From Brachyhypopomus gauderio (Eukaryota; Chordata; Actinopteri; Gymnotiformes; Hypopomidae), in contig NW_027506876.1 of NCBI RefSeq assembly GCF_052324685.1, positions 1,381,001-1,445,000 of the forward strand: DNA of 64,000 bases, given 5' to 3'. The notes beneath the pieces were generated by a model. It saw only the letters and a list, made by a program, of their open reading frames with translations. It was not told the DNA's origin and did not search any database. Of the stretch, positions 52,976-63,740 are shown piece by piece. The translations under genes were made by a program, and so were the position numbers. The stretch's first letter is position 1. Each line of letters starts with the position of its first letter.

Positions 52976-53300
52976 GCACCTGTTTCTTGTTTACTTTGCA
53001 CTTCTTAAGCCCGCAGGTCATCTGGTCCAGTGCTGCACATTGCCGCTACACGAGCGTCTCTGGTTGATAGCAAGTCCCTACCGTGTGTGTACGCTACGAG
53101 CTTCACCTTGCATCCACAGTGTATGCGCTACGAGCTTTACCTTGCATCTACAGTGTATGCGCTACGAGCTTTACCTTGCATCTACAGTGTGTGCGCTACG
53201 AGCTTTACCGTGCATTACTTGCTGTGTATGCGCTACGAGTATTACTGGTTGCCATGGATAATAAACCACCTTCTGTCCAACCCACGCCCCCGGCGTCACA
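52858..53300 (+). repeat. 3' LTR
   Basis: 443 bp, with four GCGCTACGAG(C/T)-type tandem units. High similarity to the 5' LTR indicates a recent insertion. Confidence 0.95.
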
Positions 53301-53812
53301 GGTAGATCATTTTTTTTCATTTCATTTTATAATTTCAGCTACAATTGACACACAAACTGGTGTTTTGAGGTCTGAAACATGATTAAGTTGAAAGGTGATA
53401 GTAACAGCTTGAACAATTGTAGTTAACATTTAAAAAAATTATTTATGGTCACCCTTTCACAAGAAATGAATACAAATAAAAAAGCAGGATCAGGGAAAGA
53501 AGACCTGTTGCATGACAGGCATGTTCTAGCAGAATATTTGAGCCTTTAAATAATGACTCTGCTCCCTGTGTTTTAGTAAAAGTATTTCACCTTCAGACGT
53601 TCTTAGTTTGTGTGCACCGTGTAATGTGGTTTTGTTGAGGTTTGTTTAAAACTTTGTTTATCTTGGCAACCCTATGGTAGCTACAATAGGAAAGATGCTG
53701 CTCCATTAGATCACTGGAGATCATGAAAGTTTTCAACTAAACATGCTGTGATTCATTGCTTGTTCAAAAAGCTGAGCACTGATTTGAAGACGTATATGCC
53801 AAGTTTAGCCTG

Positions 53813-53818
53813 TTTATT
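53813..53818 (-). terminator. Polyadenylation signal of the cytokine gene
   Basis: TTTATT on the plus strand is AATAAA on the minus strand, 135 nt after the stop codon and downstream of the AU-rich element. Confidence 0.6.
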
Positions 53819-53856
53819 TATAAACCAAATACTTTTACCAATGACAATCATGGACC

Positions 53857-53873
53857 TAAATAAATAAATAAAT
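53857..53873 (-). promoter_or_regulatory. AU-rich mRNA instability element in the cytokine 3' UTR
   Basis: On the minus strand this reads ATTTATTTATTTATTTA: four overlapping AUUUA pentamers, a class II-type AU-rich element of the kind found in short-lived cytokine mRNAs. It is 80 nt after the stop codon and before the polyadenylation signal. Confidence 0.75.
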
Positions 53874-53952
53874 ACATTCAAACATAAATAATGGCATAAA
53901 TTAAAAAATTACTGTTTTGTAATCAGCTTTAACATTGACTACTTGAAAGCAT

Positions 53953-55314
53953 TTATCTTTCAAGAAAGTCAGACAATACAGGTCTTTCCAGCCATCTTGT
54001 CAAGAGCACCAAAAGGCTTCTCACTTTGGACAGCTTCTGATAATCATCATCATCTGTCTGGAAGGCCTTCACGCAGCTGTTTACTGGAGCTTTCGAGTTG
54101 CATTTCTTCCTGTAGTCACGAATGTGCTGCCTGATTGCATTCAAGCCGTCCGTTAGGTTGCTCTGAATGTCTAGAGCAATTGCCTCAGCAAAATATTCAT
54201 CAAAAGTTGAGATCTGTTTGCAGCTCAGTAAATCATTTGTGTCTTTGTCAGGTTCGCTGATGCACCCAACGATGTGGGTTCCGTTGTGCTCAGCAAGAGT
54301 TTGTTCTGTTTCCTTCTTCTGTAAGAAAAACCGCAAAGCCATCAGTGTTTGTTGAGGAATTAAAATACAGTTCTACCATTTCTCAATTGAACATCACAGA
54401 TATGTCTGCATATATAGTATATGTTCTACTGCAGTTATATTGGTGCAACATGCATGTTAACAAGAGAAATGAGCTGGTCAGTTACTCCTCAGCAAAATCA
54501 AGAGTGTTTGTTTGAGATAGCAGACAGGTCTGGACCCAAACTTAATACGCACCAGGAAGTCGAGTAGTTCTTGAGTTCTGTTTTTCATGTCTTTTATGGC
54601 TGAACTAATAGGAAATGTTTGTATGGCATGAATTAAAAGTGTCAAAAATAAAACTGAAAGAGAAGAAGAAAACATGTTATCAGAGAAGTACAGTAATAAT
54701 GAAATAAATAAATATCTAAGCATTTCTTTTCAAATGTAAATTACTAGGACTCTACAGATGACTACATAATTACAGTACCACTCATCTACAGTAGATCTAT
54801 AGTGGTTCTGACCGCGCCAACATCTTCATACACAAACACCTCCCTCGCTCCCAGTCCTCTTGTTACCTCACTGAACTATGCACACCTGACTCTCATGAAC
54901 CTTCAGAAGCCCCAGGAACCTCCAGAGCTTCACGTTCGCTTCTTCATCAGAGACACCAATGTGTGATAAAGGCTCCTCTATGATTTTCTTCCCATTGTCT
55001 TTTGAGTTTGCTCATTCTCTCATATTTGCTCGCTTGAGTTAATGCCTTTCTCAGCCTGCACGAGGGCTTTGCTCTCTCCATGTGAGAGCATTTGTCTAAA
55101 GTAAAGCCTCATGCTGTCTGTTCTTTAGATGTTTTCAGGCAACCAAGATTGCAAGAACTTTGCTACAACATCTTACACAAGGCATGCCATTGCGCAATGT
55201 CCTTCCTTTGAGAGATTCATTCAGATATGTAAATGCTTGCAAAGAGTCTGATCCCTTAGACATTCATCAGGTGAACTTACCAGAGACCTGGAGCTTATTT
55301 CTGATCATGGCCAT
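53953..55314 (-). CDS. Secreted helical cytokine, candidate fish counterpart of IL31 (IL-6/LIF superfamily)
   Basis: Three coding exons on the minus strand: 55314-55281, 54653-54553, 54318-53953. They total 501 nt, 166 residues (human IL-31 has 164 and three exons). Donors are GTAAGT and GTGCGT, acceptors CTTTCAG and CTTACAG, and phases agree. A hydrophobic signal peptide (about residues 1-24, core VLFLTLLIHAI) splits across exons 1 and 2. The mature chain is predominantly helical, with N-glycosylation sequons at N36, N57 and N99, and cysteines C64, C78, C118 and C127. The last helix, around 138-157, is rich in Leu with a Trp (LVLLTRWLER). A TATA box and an AU-rich 3' UTR flank it. It lies immediately downstream of MLXIP on the opposite strand, where human has IL31. 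I see no diagnostic IL-31 motif, so fish M17 or another IL-6-family cytokine remains possible. It was presumably separated further from MLXIP by the retrotransposon. Confidence 0.65.
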
Positions 55315-55384
55315 ATTGATAGCCCTCGCTGGTTTTCTCTCAGTTAGTTTGCTCAGATTGGATTGAAGGTATCCCGCACTGAAC

Positions 55385-55393
55385 TATATATAA
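55385..55393 (-). promoter_or_regulatory. TATA box of the cytokine gene
   Basis: TTATATATA on the minus strand, about 75 nt before the ATG at 55314. With initiation about 30 nt downstream, the 5' UTR would be about 45 nt. Confidence 0.55.
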
Positions 55394-55954
55394 GCTGTCA
55401 TCTGGGTCATCACTCACCATACAGATAAACATCAGTGGTGTGATTTTGGAGATTTTGAGTTGTTCCATTCATTGGGGAGTTCACGCTTCTGAGCCACATT
55501 GCAAGGGAACCTACTCTATGGAAAGAAAGAAAAAAAACTTAATGGTCCTTGAAACAAAACTACATAACAACTTGGTTATAGTATGCCATTACAAAATGGA
55601 CACACTTTCTCATTGACTGTAACGATCATAGCATTTTTTTTGTTCTCCAACAGAAATGAATGATGTTACTCAATGCAAGCCACTGACAAAGCAAAAATAC
55701 CTCAGAAAATATCATCTTTCAGATGGACTGTTGAGAATCGTTTCAAACTTATCGGACATCCATGGTACACCAAGTGAAGCTACGTCAGCGCTAACACCCA
55801 TGGACAAAGAATTGTCCAGGTCTTCACAAATGGCCATGGTGCCTTTAGCAGCTGAAGGAACAACTTCATGGGCCTTGTAAGTAAACCCAAAAGAAAGCAT
55901 GCACATGTGGTATAAATACGGATGAGACTTATTATCCAAAACGTTAGTGAATAT

Positions 55955-56261
55955 CTCATTACTGGTGGCCCAAGGGATGAGTCTTCTCGGAAATAGTATT
56001 TAAGCACTTAACTAAATAATGACTTTAATAACACACAGTACAACATTTGGTAAACAAGGTCTAAAATGTTTTAAAGCCTTTACTAATTTTTTGTATTTTT
56101 TATATTGTTCTATTTTTTTCTGTGCATCATTGTGGTGACATCATTTACTACAGTTAACTGCTGTTACTCACCTGGAATCTTCTCCTGAGTTTTTATATGT
56201 ACAGTACTGTGCAATAGTCATAGGCCATAATTATATATGCTATAATGACCACATATAATTA
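55955..56261. repeat. Dispersed direct repeat, copy 1
   Basis: About 307 bp nearly identical to 60614-60919. It starts CTCATTACTGGTGGCCCAAG and ends ACCACATATAATTA, and contains GTACAGTACTGTGCAATAGT, which resembles a Tc1-type terminal repeat. Confidence 0.85.
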
Positions 56262-56320
56262 TGGCTGCACATCCATGATACAAATCTCCTGTTCCACCAC
56301 ATCCCAAAGGTGCTCTGTTG

Positions 56321-56628
56321 CAGCGCTCCCTAACCTTTTTTGCACCATGGACCAGTTACATGTCAGACAATATTTTCCCGGACCGGCCTTTAAAGTGTGG
56401 GGGGTAAATACAACATAAAAAATAAAATGACATAAAAACAAATATAAACTGCATAAAAATAAAACTCACCAGACGCACCGACGGATGTAATTGGGAGAGA
56501 ATCCCAATTAAAAAATTTTTTTTCTGAATATTATCAGATTCTGGTTGTCGATAAAATAAATAAATAAATAAATAAATATATATATGCGGCCCAGTACCGG
56601 TCTGCGGTCCGGTGGTTGGTGACCGCTG
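56321..56628. mobile_element. hAT-like MITE nested in the Tc1 remnant
   Basis: The ends CAGCGCTCCCTAACC and, reversed, CAGCGGTCACCAACC are inverted repeats. They interrupt a sequence that is otherwise continuous Tc1 (AAGGTGCTCTGTTG ... CTCAATTTGGATTGAG). The flanks CTCTGTTG and CTCAATTT may be a decayed 8-bp duplication. Confidence 0.75.
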
Positions 56629-57399
56629 CTCAATTTGGATTGAGATCTGGTGACTGTGGAGGCCATTCGAATACAGTGAACTCATTGTCATGTTCAAGAA
56701 ACCAGTCTAAGATGATTCATGCTTTATGACATGGTGTATTATCCTGCTGGACGTAGCCATCAGAAGATGGGTTCACTGGTCATAAAGGGATGGACATGGT
56801 CAGCAACAAGACTCAGGTAGGACACAATGCATTGACAGAATGCTCAATTGGTATTAATGGGCCCAAATTGTGCCAGAGAAAATATCTGAGAGAAAATATC
56901 TCTCACACCATTGCACCACCACCACCAGCCCGAACCGTTGATACAAGGCAGGATGGATCCATGCTTTCATGTTAGTAACACCAAATTCTGGCCCTACCAT
57001 CCAAATGTTGCAGCAGAAATTCATCCAATTTTTCCAATCTTCTATTGCCCAATATTGCTGAGCCTGTGCAAATTGTAGCCTCAGTTTCCTGTTCTTAGCT
57101 TACTAGTTACTGTTGCCGTTCTATCAGCTCGAACCATTTTGGTCATTCTCCTCTGACCTCTGACATCAACAAGGCATTTGCACCCACAGAACTGCCGTTC
57201 AGTCGATATTTTCTCTTTTTCGAATCATTCTCTGTAAACCCTAGAGATGGTTGTGCGTGAAAATCCCAGTAGATCAGCATTTTCTATTCAGAACAGCCTA
57301 TCTTGCACCAACCTCTATGCCACGTTCAAAGTCACTTAAATCTCCTTTCTTCCCCATTCTGATGCTCGGTCTGAACTGCAGCAGATCGTCTTGGTCATG

Positions 57400-57600
57400 T
57401 CTACATGTCTAAATGCACTAACATAGGATAACATAACATATATGTCTAAATGCACTAACATAGGATAACATAACATATATGTCTAAATGCACTAACATAG
57501 GATAACATAACATATATGTCTAAATGCACTAACATAGGATAACATAACATATGTCTAAATGCACTAACATAGGATAACATAACATATATGTCTAAATGCA
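57400..57600. repeat. 37-bp tandem repeat
   Basis: Five units of the form TCTAAATGCACTAACATAGG plus ATAACATAACATATATG, generated from the Tc1 remnant sequence itself (CTACATGTCTAAATGCA is part of the element). Confidence 0.9.
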
Positions 57601-57683
57601 CTGCGCTTCTGCCATGTGATTGGCTGATTCCACATTTGGGTTAATGAGCAGTTGGACAGGTGTACCTAATAAAGTGGCTGAGG

Positions 57684-57751
<68 letters not shown>

Positions 57752-57754
<3 letters not shown>

Positions 57755-59351
57755 TACCGTTCAAAGGTTTGGGGTCACCTAGACAATTTTGTGTTTTCCC
57801 TGAAATCTCATACTTTTATTTATCAAATGAGTTGCAAAATGAATAGAAATATAGTCCAGACATTGACAAGTTAGAAATAATGTTTTTTTTTTTTTTTAAT
57901 AATTTTCTTCTTTAAACTTTGCTTTCGTCAAAGAATGCTCCCTTAGCAGCAATTACAGCATTGCAGACCTTTGGCATTCTAGCTGTTAATTTGCTGAGGT
58001 AATCTGGAGAAATTTCACCCTATGCTTCCAGAAGTCGCTCCCACAAGTTTGATTGGGTTAATGGGCACTTTTTTTGTACCATACGGTCAAGCTGCTCCCA
58101 CAACAGCTCAATGGGGTTGAGATCTGGTGACTGCGCTGGCCACTCCATTACCGATAAAACACCAACTGCCTGCTTCTTCTCTAAATAGTTTGTGCATAAT
58201 TTGGAGGTGTGCTTTGGGTCATTGTCCTGTTGCAGGATGAAATTGACTCCAATCAAGCGCAGTCCACAGGGTATGGCATGGTGTTGCAAAATGGAGTGAT
58301 AGCCTTCCTTATTCAAAATCCCTTTTACCTTGTACAAATCTCCCACTTTACCAGCACCAAAGCAACCCCAGACCATCACATTACCTCCACCATGTTTGAC
58401 AGATGGTGTCAGGCACTCATCCAGCATCTTTTAAGTTGTTCTGCGTCTCACAAATGTTCGTCTGTATGATCTAAACACTTCAAACTTTGATTCATCTGTC
58501 CATAACACTTTTTACCAATCTTCCTCTGTCCAATGTCTGTGTTCTTTTGCCCATATTAATCTTTTTCTTTTATTAGCCAGATATGGCTTTTTCTTTGCCA
58601 CTCTGCCCTGAAGGCCAGCATCCCGGAGTCGCCTCTTCACTGTAGACGTTGACACTGGCGTTTTGCGGGTACTATTTAATGAAGCTGCCAGTTGAGGACC
58701 TGTGAGGCATGGATTTCTCAAACTTGAGACTATAATGTACTTGTCTTGTTGCTCAGTTGTGCAGCGGGGCCTTCCACTTCTCCTTCTACTCTGGTTAGAG
58801 TCTGTGCTCTCCTCTGAAGGGAGTAGTACACACCATTGTAGGAAATCTTCAGTTTCTTGGCAATGTCTCGCATGGAATAGCCTTCATTTCTCAGAACAAG
58901 AATAGACTGTCGAGTTTCAATTGAAAGTTGTCTTTTTCTGGCCATTTTGTGAGTTTAATCGAACCAACAATTGTAATGCTCCAGATTCTCAACTAGATTA
59001 AAGGAAGGTCAGTTTTATAGCGTCTCTAATCAGCAAAACTGTTTTCAGCTGTGCTAACCTACTTGCACAAGGGTTTTCAAGGGTTTTCTAAATATCCAAT
59101 AGCCTCCTTTCACAGTTAGCAAACACAATGTACCATTAGAACACTGGAGTGATGGTTGTTGGAAATGGGTCTCCATACATCTATGTAGATATTGCATTAA
59201 AAACCAGATGTTTACAGCTAGAATAGTTATTTACCATATTAATAATGTATAATAATAATGCATTTAATGTTAGCTAAATTGAAAAAAAAAACTGCTTTTC
59301 TTTCAAAAATAAGAAAATTTCTAAGTGACCCCAAACTTTTGAACGGTAGTG
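57752..59351 (-). mobile_element. Tc1-like transposon with complete terminal repeats, inserted in a TA microsatellite
   Basis: The left end CACTACCGTTCAAAGGTTTG and the right end (reverse: CACTACCGTTCAAAAGTTTG) are inverted repeats. (TA)n tracts abut both sides (57689-57751 and about 59354-59400), which supply the TA target. The transposase lies on the minus strand and is broken. Confidence 0.9.
58020..58945 (-). pseudogene. Tc1-family transposase, interrupted
   Basis: From ATG 58945 the N-terminal helix-turn-helix is visible (LSIETRQSILVLRNEGYSMR). It is followed by the second HTH (TPVSTSTVKRRLRDAGLQG near 58630-58670). Catalytic-core motifs are WTDE (about 58500), QQDNDPKHTSK, and PDLNPIELLWEQL, so all three acidic residues of the DD34E triad can be recognised. 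The pieces lie in different frames. Confidence 0.88.
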
Positions 59352-59353
59352 TG

Positions 59354-59385
<32 letters not shown>

Positions 59386-59748
59386 ATATATATATATATA
59401 TGAAATATTTAAAAGTTTCACTATTAGAATGCTACATTGCATTCTGACTAATACTACTAATCATAATTTTCCCTTGATATGGTTTTTCCCCTATTTGTGA
59501 TTCATAGCATCTATTGCATCTAAACATTCAGATACCGTAAGTTTAGAGTGCCTTTCTTAACACTACCTGAGTCAGCATTAGCATGGTTGAATGAGGCAGA
59601 AGTGAACTTTCCTTAGCTAATAAACAAAAAAGTGATAGCAAGTGATAGACACTGTCTTCATCCTTTATCAATATTAGTAGGATTACAGTAACAAAATACA
59701 CTGTCTTCATCCTTTATCAGTGTTAGTGTGGTAATGGCTAGACTATAA

Positions 59749-60511
59749 CCCCCATACTCAAATAGCAGCCTGCGAGCTGTATTTAAAAGTTTTTTTCAAT
59801 CGCGCTATCCGCTCTTATTTTGAAATCGCGCACCGCGATCTCAAGACGAGGCTGGGGATTGCCTCCATGGCAACAATAAACAGATAGCAGCAGCGACACG
59901 TTTACTGACCGGAGTAATAATGACATGCCCGAAATTGGCCCCCCAATAAAACTGGACAGTGAAAACCGCCAGTTCAGCCAGAATGGACAGAAAGGTTTGC
60001 GTTCTTTCTACCACCGTTCAGTACTCGCCCTATGTGATTAATATGTCAAGAAACTGTCGTGGCAATAAAAATGCAATGTGAAACGACACTATGAATCAAA
60101 ACTCAAGCATTTTGAAGAGACATTTCCGCAAAACTCAGAGATCAGAACAACAAAATTAAATGCTCTTAAAGCATCACATGAAACATCCAACCGAATCCTC
60201 CACACTTCTTTGACAAAACAGCAATAGGCAACACAATGCTCCCTTAGAGCAGCGTGGGTTTAGACGAAGCATATGAAGCCATTCACGGATTCAGAGATAA
60301 TGAATAGTTATTCATTTTAATTCATGCCTAAATGCAAATTATATTTTTATTTTAGGTAATATTTTGTTTTGAATAAAAAGGAAATGTTAAAAATGTTAGG
60401 CTATACATTATATTGTTATGATACATTATCATACACGGTCCCAAACAATGGCCCCTTGAGTCATTGAAAAAAAAATTGTGGCCCCTCATCATTTCTCTTT
60501 GAGTACCCCTG
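59749..60511 (+). mobile_element. Degenerate hAT element with BED zinc-finger transposase fragment
   Basis: The interior (59921-60240), read across frame breaks, contains a BED-finger-like signature: a Cys-x2-Cys (CLICQETV), a downstream RHYESKLKHF, then ETFPQNSEIRTTKLNALKAS. This resembles GTF2IRD2/ZBED-type hAT transposases. GACTATAA and GACTATAG flank it (59741-59748, 60512-60519) as an almost perfect 8-bp duplication. The ends are ATACTCAAAT and its complement near GAGTACCCCTG. Confidence 0.65.
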
Positions 60512-60613
60512 GACTATAGTATAAAGCAGCATGATGCTCAGAGACTGTTACTGAACGCATTGTACCAAACACGGTATCACGCCCCCCGACTCGGGGAACT
60601 CCAGTTCTCAACT

Positions 60614-60919
60614 CTCATTACTGGTGGCCCAAGGGAGTCTTCTCGGAAATAGTTTTTAAGCACTTAACTAATTAACAACTTTAATAACACACAGTACGAC
60701 ATTTTGTAAACAAGGTCTAAAATGTTTTAAAGCCTTTACTGATTTTTTGTATTTTTTTATATTGTTCTTATTTTTTTCTGTCCATCATTATGGTGACATC
60801 ATTTACTACAGTTAACTGCTGTTACTCACCTGGAATCTTCTCCTGAGTTTTTATATGTACAGTACTGTGCAATAATCATTGGCCATAATTATATATGCTA
60901 TAATGACCACATATAATTA
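60614..60919. repeat. Dispersed direct repeat, copy 2
   Basis: Same sequence as 55955-56261 with a few substitutions and short indels, in the same orientation 4.66 kb away. Confidence 0.85.
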
Positions 60920-61168
60920 CTTATAATATAATTATAAATACTCTGTCTCTTTATTAGAGTACAACCAGAAAATAAATAGGATTCATATGCAATATTTAAA
61001 AACCAGAACAAGCTTTTGTAGGTTATGGTGGCAAGTATTTAGTGTGACCTCCCCATACACTTGAGCTTATCTCTGGCTCTCCTGCTGAAAAAATTACTAA
61101 GTTACGTCACCAAATGTTCTGAACATAAATGTTCGAGTACATATTTTTGGTATTTTCTGTTTGTATCT

Positions 61169-61196
61169 CACACACACACACACACACACACACACT
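61169..61196. repeat. (CA)n microsatellite
   Basis: Perfect CA dinucleotide run next to Tc1-derived sequence (GGCATAGATTCAACAAGG at 61221). Confidence 0.9.
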
Positions 61197-61738
61197 TCAC
61201 AACTGCCTTAATCCTTTGTGGCATAGATTCAACAAGGTATTGGAAACATTCCTCAGAGAGTCTGGTCCATATTGACATGATAGCATGATTACTGAATATA
61301 CCTGTTGCTCATTATACAGAACAATTTAAGACCTGCAACCACAGACCGTGTTGCGAAGTATTGCCTACACTTTACGTTGGAAGCATACCGAGGGTTCATT
61401 GTTCTGGTTGATTTCTGGTTTGATCTGTTTCATTTAATACTTTTATTTTGGATTTGCCCTCTTATTCTTTTGCTAGGTTTGATTGGTTTGATGGATTTAC
61501 TGACTCGATTGCCCGTTTGGATCGTGTTTGGCTGCTGTCTCTCTCTGCATATCGCTGTTGAACTGTGTTAATAAAACTCATTCATTGAATCTGCAAACAT
61601 CTGTGTCCAACATGTACAGAGCATCACACACGAGACATGAGAAGCCATTGTAATTTTAATCTGCAGTGTAATGTTACTATTTTCAAGTAATTTTGTACAT
61701 TACTACAAAGTATAATTTGTCTGTAAATTGTACAGATC

Positions 61739-61950
61739 TGAGGCCATGACTGAGGTGTCCTTGAGCAAGGCACCTAACCCCAACTGCTCCCCGGGCGCCG
61801 GGCTAGGACTGCCCACCTCTCTGGGCATGTGTGATCCACAGCCCCCTAGTAATCACTAGTGTGTGTGTGTGTGTATTCTAACTGCACAGATGTGTAAAAA
61901 GCGGAGAAAAATTGTGAAAAAAATCACAATTGACAAAATATGGCACATTT
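61739..61950 (+). repeat. SINE, 5'-truncated copy
   Basis: It matches 23523-23740 (CCTTGAGCAAGGCACCTAAC, then AATATGGCACATTTC) but lacks the tRNA-like head with its A and B boxes. Confidence 0.85.
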
Positions 61951-62439
61951 CACATTTACAGGAGGGATCACTGGCTACTTCCTGACACTTGCTTGCTCAT
62001 TACAGAGAAAGATTTGGATATCTTACTCGCACCCCCCCACCCCCAACCACGCCCCCGCCCCCCCCCCGCATGCTCTTCGTTGTTACTGTTTCTCTGTGGG
62101 GAAAAAGGCAACATCACAGAGTGAGTGACATCTCCCCGTAAGGATGTTAAAAAGGTAAAAGTGCTCAGAAAAAGGAGAAAAGATGAGGAAGAAAGGAGGA
62201 AAAAAAACAGAGGTAATATAATGGTAGTATATGGTGAATTAACACTATACTGTATGTTGTACAGTAAAAGTTCTCTTCAGAAAGGTAGTTACTAGCTATC
62301 AAGTGATAGCGTCAGTTACCCCCTTCCTTAAACTCATTAAAGAAATTTGAAAAGACCTCATAACACCCCCATTTTCACTAAATAAGCAGGTCTTATTCCT
62401 CGTTGATTAGAGACTCTCTACAATAAGCAGAAACTTCAC

Positions 62440-62720
62440 ATGTCACTAATGTAATCGCCTTCTATCGTCTCTTTTGTATTTTTTTGTATTTGGCAAAAGC
62501 TCCAATTAAAGTGGTGACTGAGTCTGGACTTTTCTAGCACCTGCTGAATTGTAATTGAAGGGTGCTTCGTTTTAATATGAGAATGCATGTTTGATGTGTT
62601 TCCATCTTTGGAGAATTTTTGTAAGCAGATCTTACACACTGACTCATATAGGTTTGCTGACTCTCCCTTTTTATTTGAAACAAATCCAAAATGCTGCCAG
62701 TCTGACGCCCACAGATCTTT
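62440..62720 (-). pseudogene. hAT transposase BED zinc-finger fragment
   Basis: The minus strand reads ...ESVCKICLQKFSKDGNTSNM and then HSHIKTKHPSI: a BED finger with Cys-x2-Cys and His-x4-His spacing, preceded by a W..FGFVSNKKGES-type block. The rest of the transposase is missing or out of frame. Confidence 0.7.
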
Positions 62721-63199
62721 TTAATGGATGCGCAAAATGTCTTAAATGTCCCATTTTTCAAAGAACAGATTTGGCACCATTGCGTCACGTCATGTGGTTA
62801 ATATACTCCCACAATTTTACAATACTGTCATCATACTGCCCAATCCTAGTAGGTGCTATTATTAGCTTAGCTCAGCAAGTTTTTAAAATAAATATATATT
62901 AAAACACACATATGCTCCTCTCTTCATTTCAGATGCACTTTTGAAAAAAATTGCACTGATTTGCGCTGGTGGTTGTTGTTTTATTTTATTTTATTTATTA
63001 TTACATTATTATTATTATTATTATTAATCATTTATTTACTTTATATAAAATCGTTTTTTAATATTTTTGTAAAAAACCTTTATATTTATTTCATGTTATA
63101 CGGTAATATTTATAATTCATTTGCTTTTTATTTGTTTCTTTAATACTGATACAATCAACCTGATAACTGATGATGATCAAAAATATTAAAACACCTCTT

Positions 63200-63510
63200 T
63201 CATCACCATCCATTATCTGTACTGCTTAATTCCATTAGTCGGGGTCACAGGGGGGTGGGGGGTGGCTGGAGCCAATGCCAGCATCATTCGGCTGGGTACA
63301 CCACGAGCAGGTCGCCAGTCCACCACATGGCCAACACACACACACCTATGGGCAATTTAGAGTGATCAATCAGCCTAACACACATATCTTTGGACTGGGG
63401 GAGGAAACCCACACAGGGAGAACACGCAAACTCCACACAGAACAGCCTGAACCAAGAATCAAACCCAGACCACCTTGCTTTGAGGCAACAGCACTAACCA
63501 CCACACCACA
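63200..63510. repeat. Teleost interspersed repeat
   Basis: Recognisable blocks: GGGTACACCACGAGCAGGTC, CCTATGGGCAATTTAGAGTG, CTTTGGACTGGGGGAGGAAA and GAGAACACGCAAACTCCACA. These recur in many fish genomes. I do not assign the family with certainty. Confidence 0.6.
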
Positions 63511-63602
63511 CCACCCCACCCCTCTTACATCACCCGCTTGATTAAACAAAGTCAAATGCAAGTTAATAAATAATTTAAATAAATAAAGAAGGGATATCAG
63601 TG

Positions 63603-63604
<2 letters not shown>

Positions 63605-63649
<45 letters not shown>

Positions 63650-63650
63650 A

Positions 63651-63737
<87 letters not shown>
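63605..63737. repeat. (CA)n(TA)n compound microsatellite
   Basis: About 18 CA units run directly into more than 40 AT units. Confidence 0.95.

Positions 63738-63740
<3 letters not shown>

Larger units (their letters stand above)
48741..53300 (+). mobile_element. Ty3/gypsy chromodomain LTR retrotransposon, full length
   Basis: The 5' LTR is 48741-49163 and the 3' LTR 52858-53300; both begin TGTCACGGTGAG and end GGCGTCACA. The 5-bp duplication GGTAG flanks the element (48736-48740, 53301-53305). A purine-rich tract (around 52836-52854) precedes the 3' LTR. The internal region encodes protease, reverse transcriptase, RNase H, integrase and a C-terminal chromodomain in that order, which defines the chromovirus lineage of Ty3/gypsy. 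It sits between MLXIP and the cytokine gene. A solo LTR of the same family lies at 14586-15056. Confidence 0.96.
53306..53952. other. Spacer between the retrotransposon and the cytokine gene, including its 3' UTR
   Basis: No coding exon. The right-hand part is the 3' UTR of the minus-strand cytokine. Confidence 0.6.
56262..57685 (-). mobile_element. Degenerate Tc1/mariner element
   Basis: Minus-strand remnants match Tc1 transposase: EHLWDVVEQEICIMDVQP near 56270-56320, and a start-like MGKKGDLSDFE region near 57330-57360. The 3' edge GTGTACCTAATAAAGTGGC (57660-57680) is the familiar end of this family. Stops, indels and a nested MITE break the gene. A related fragment of the opposite end lies at 61205-61285. 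Confidence 0.75.

Noticed and set aside
54780-55100. Possible coding remnant within cytokine intron 1
   Set aside because: GC-richer than its surroundings and repeat-like, but I could not match it to a family or find an open frame.
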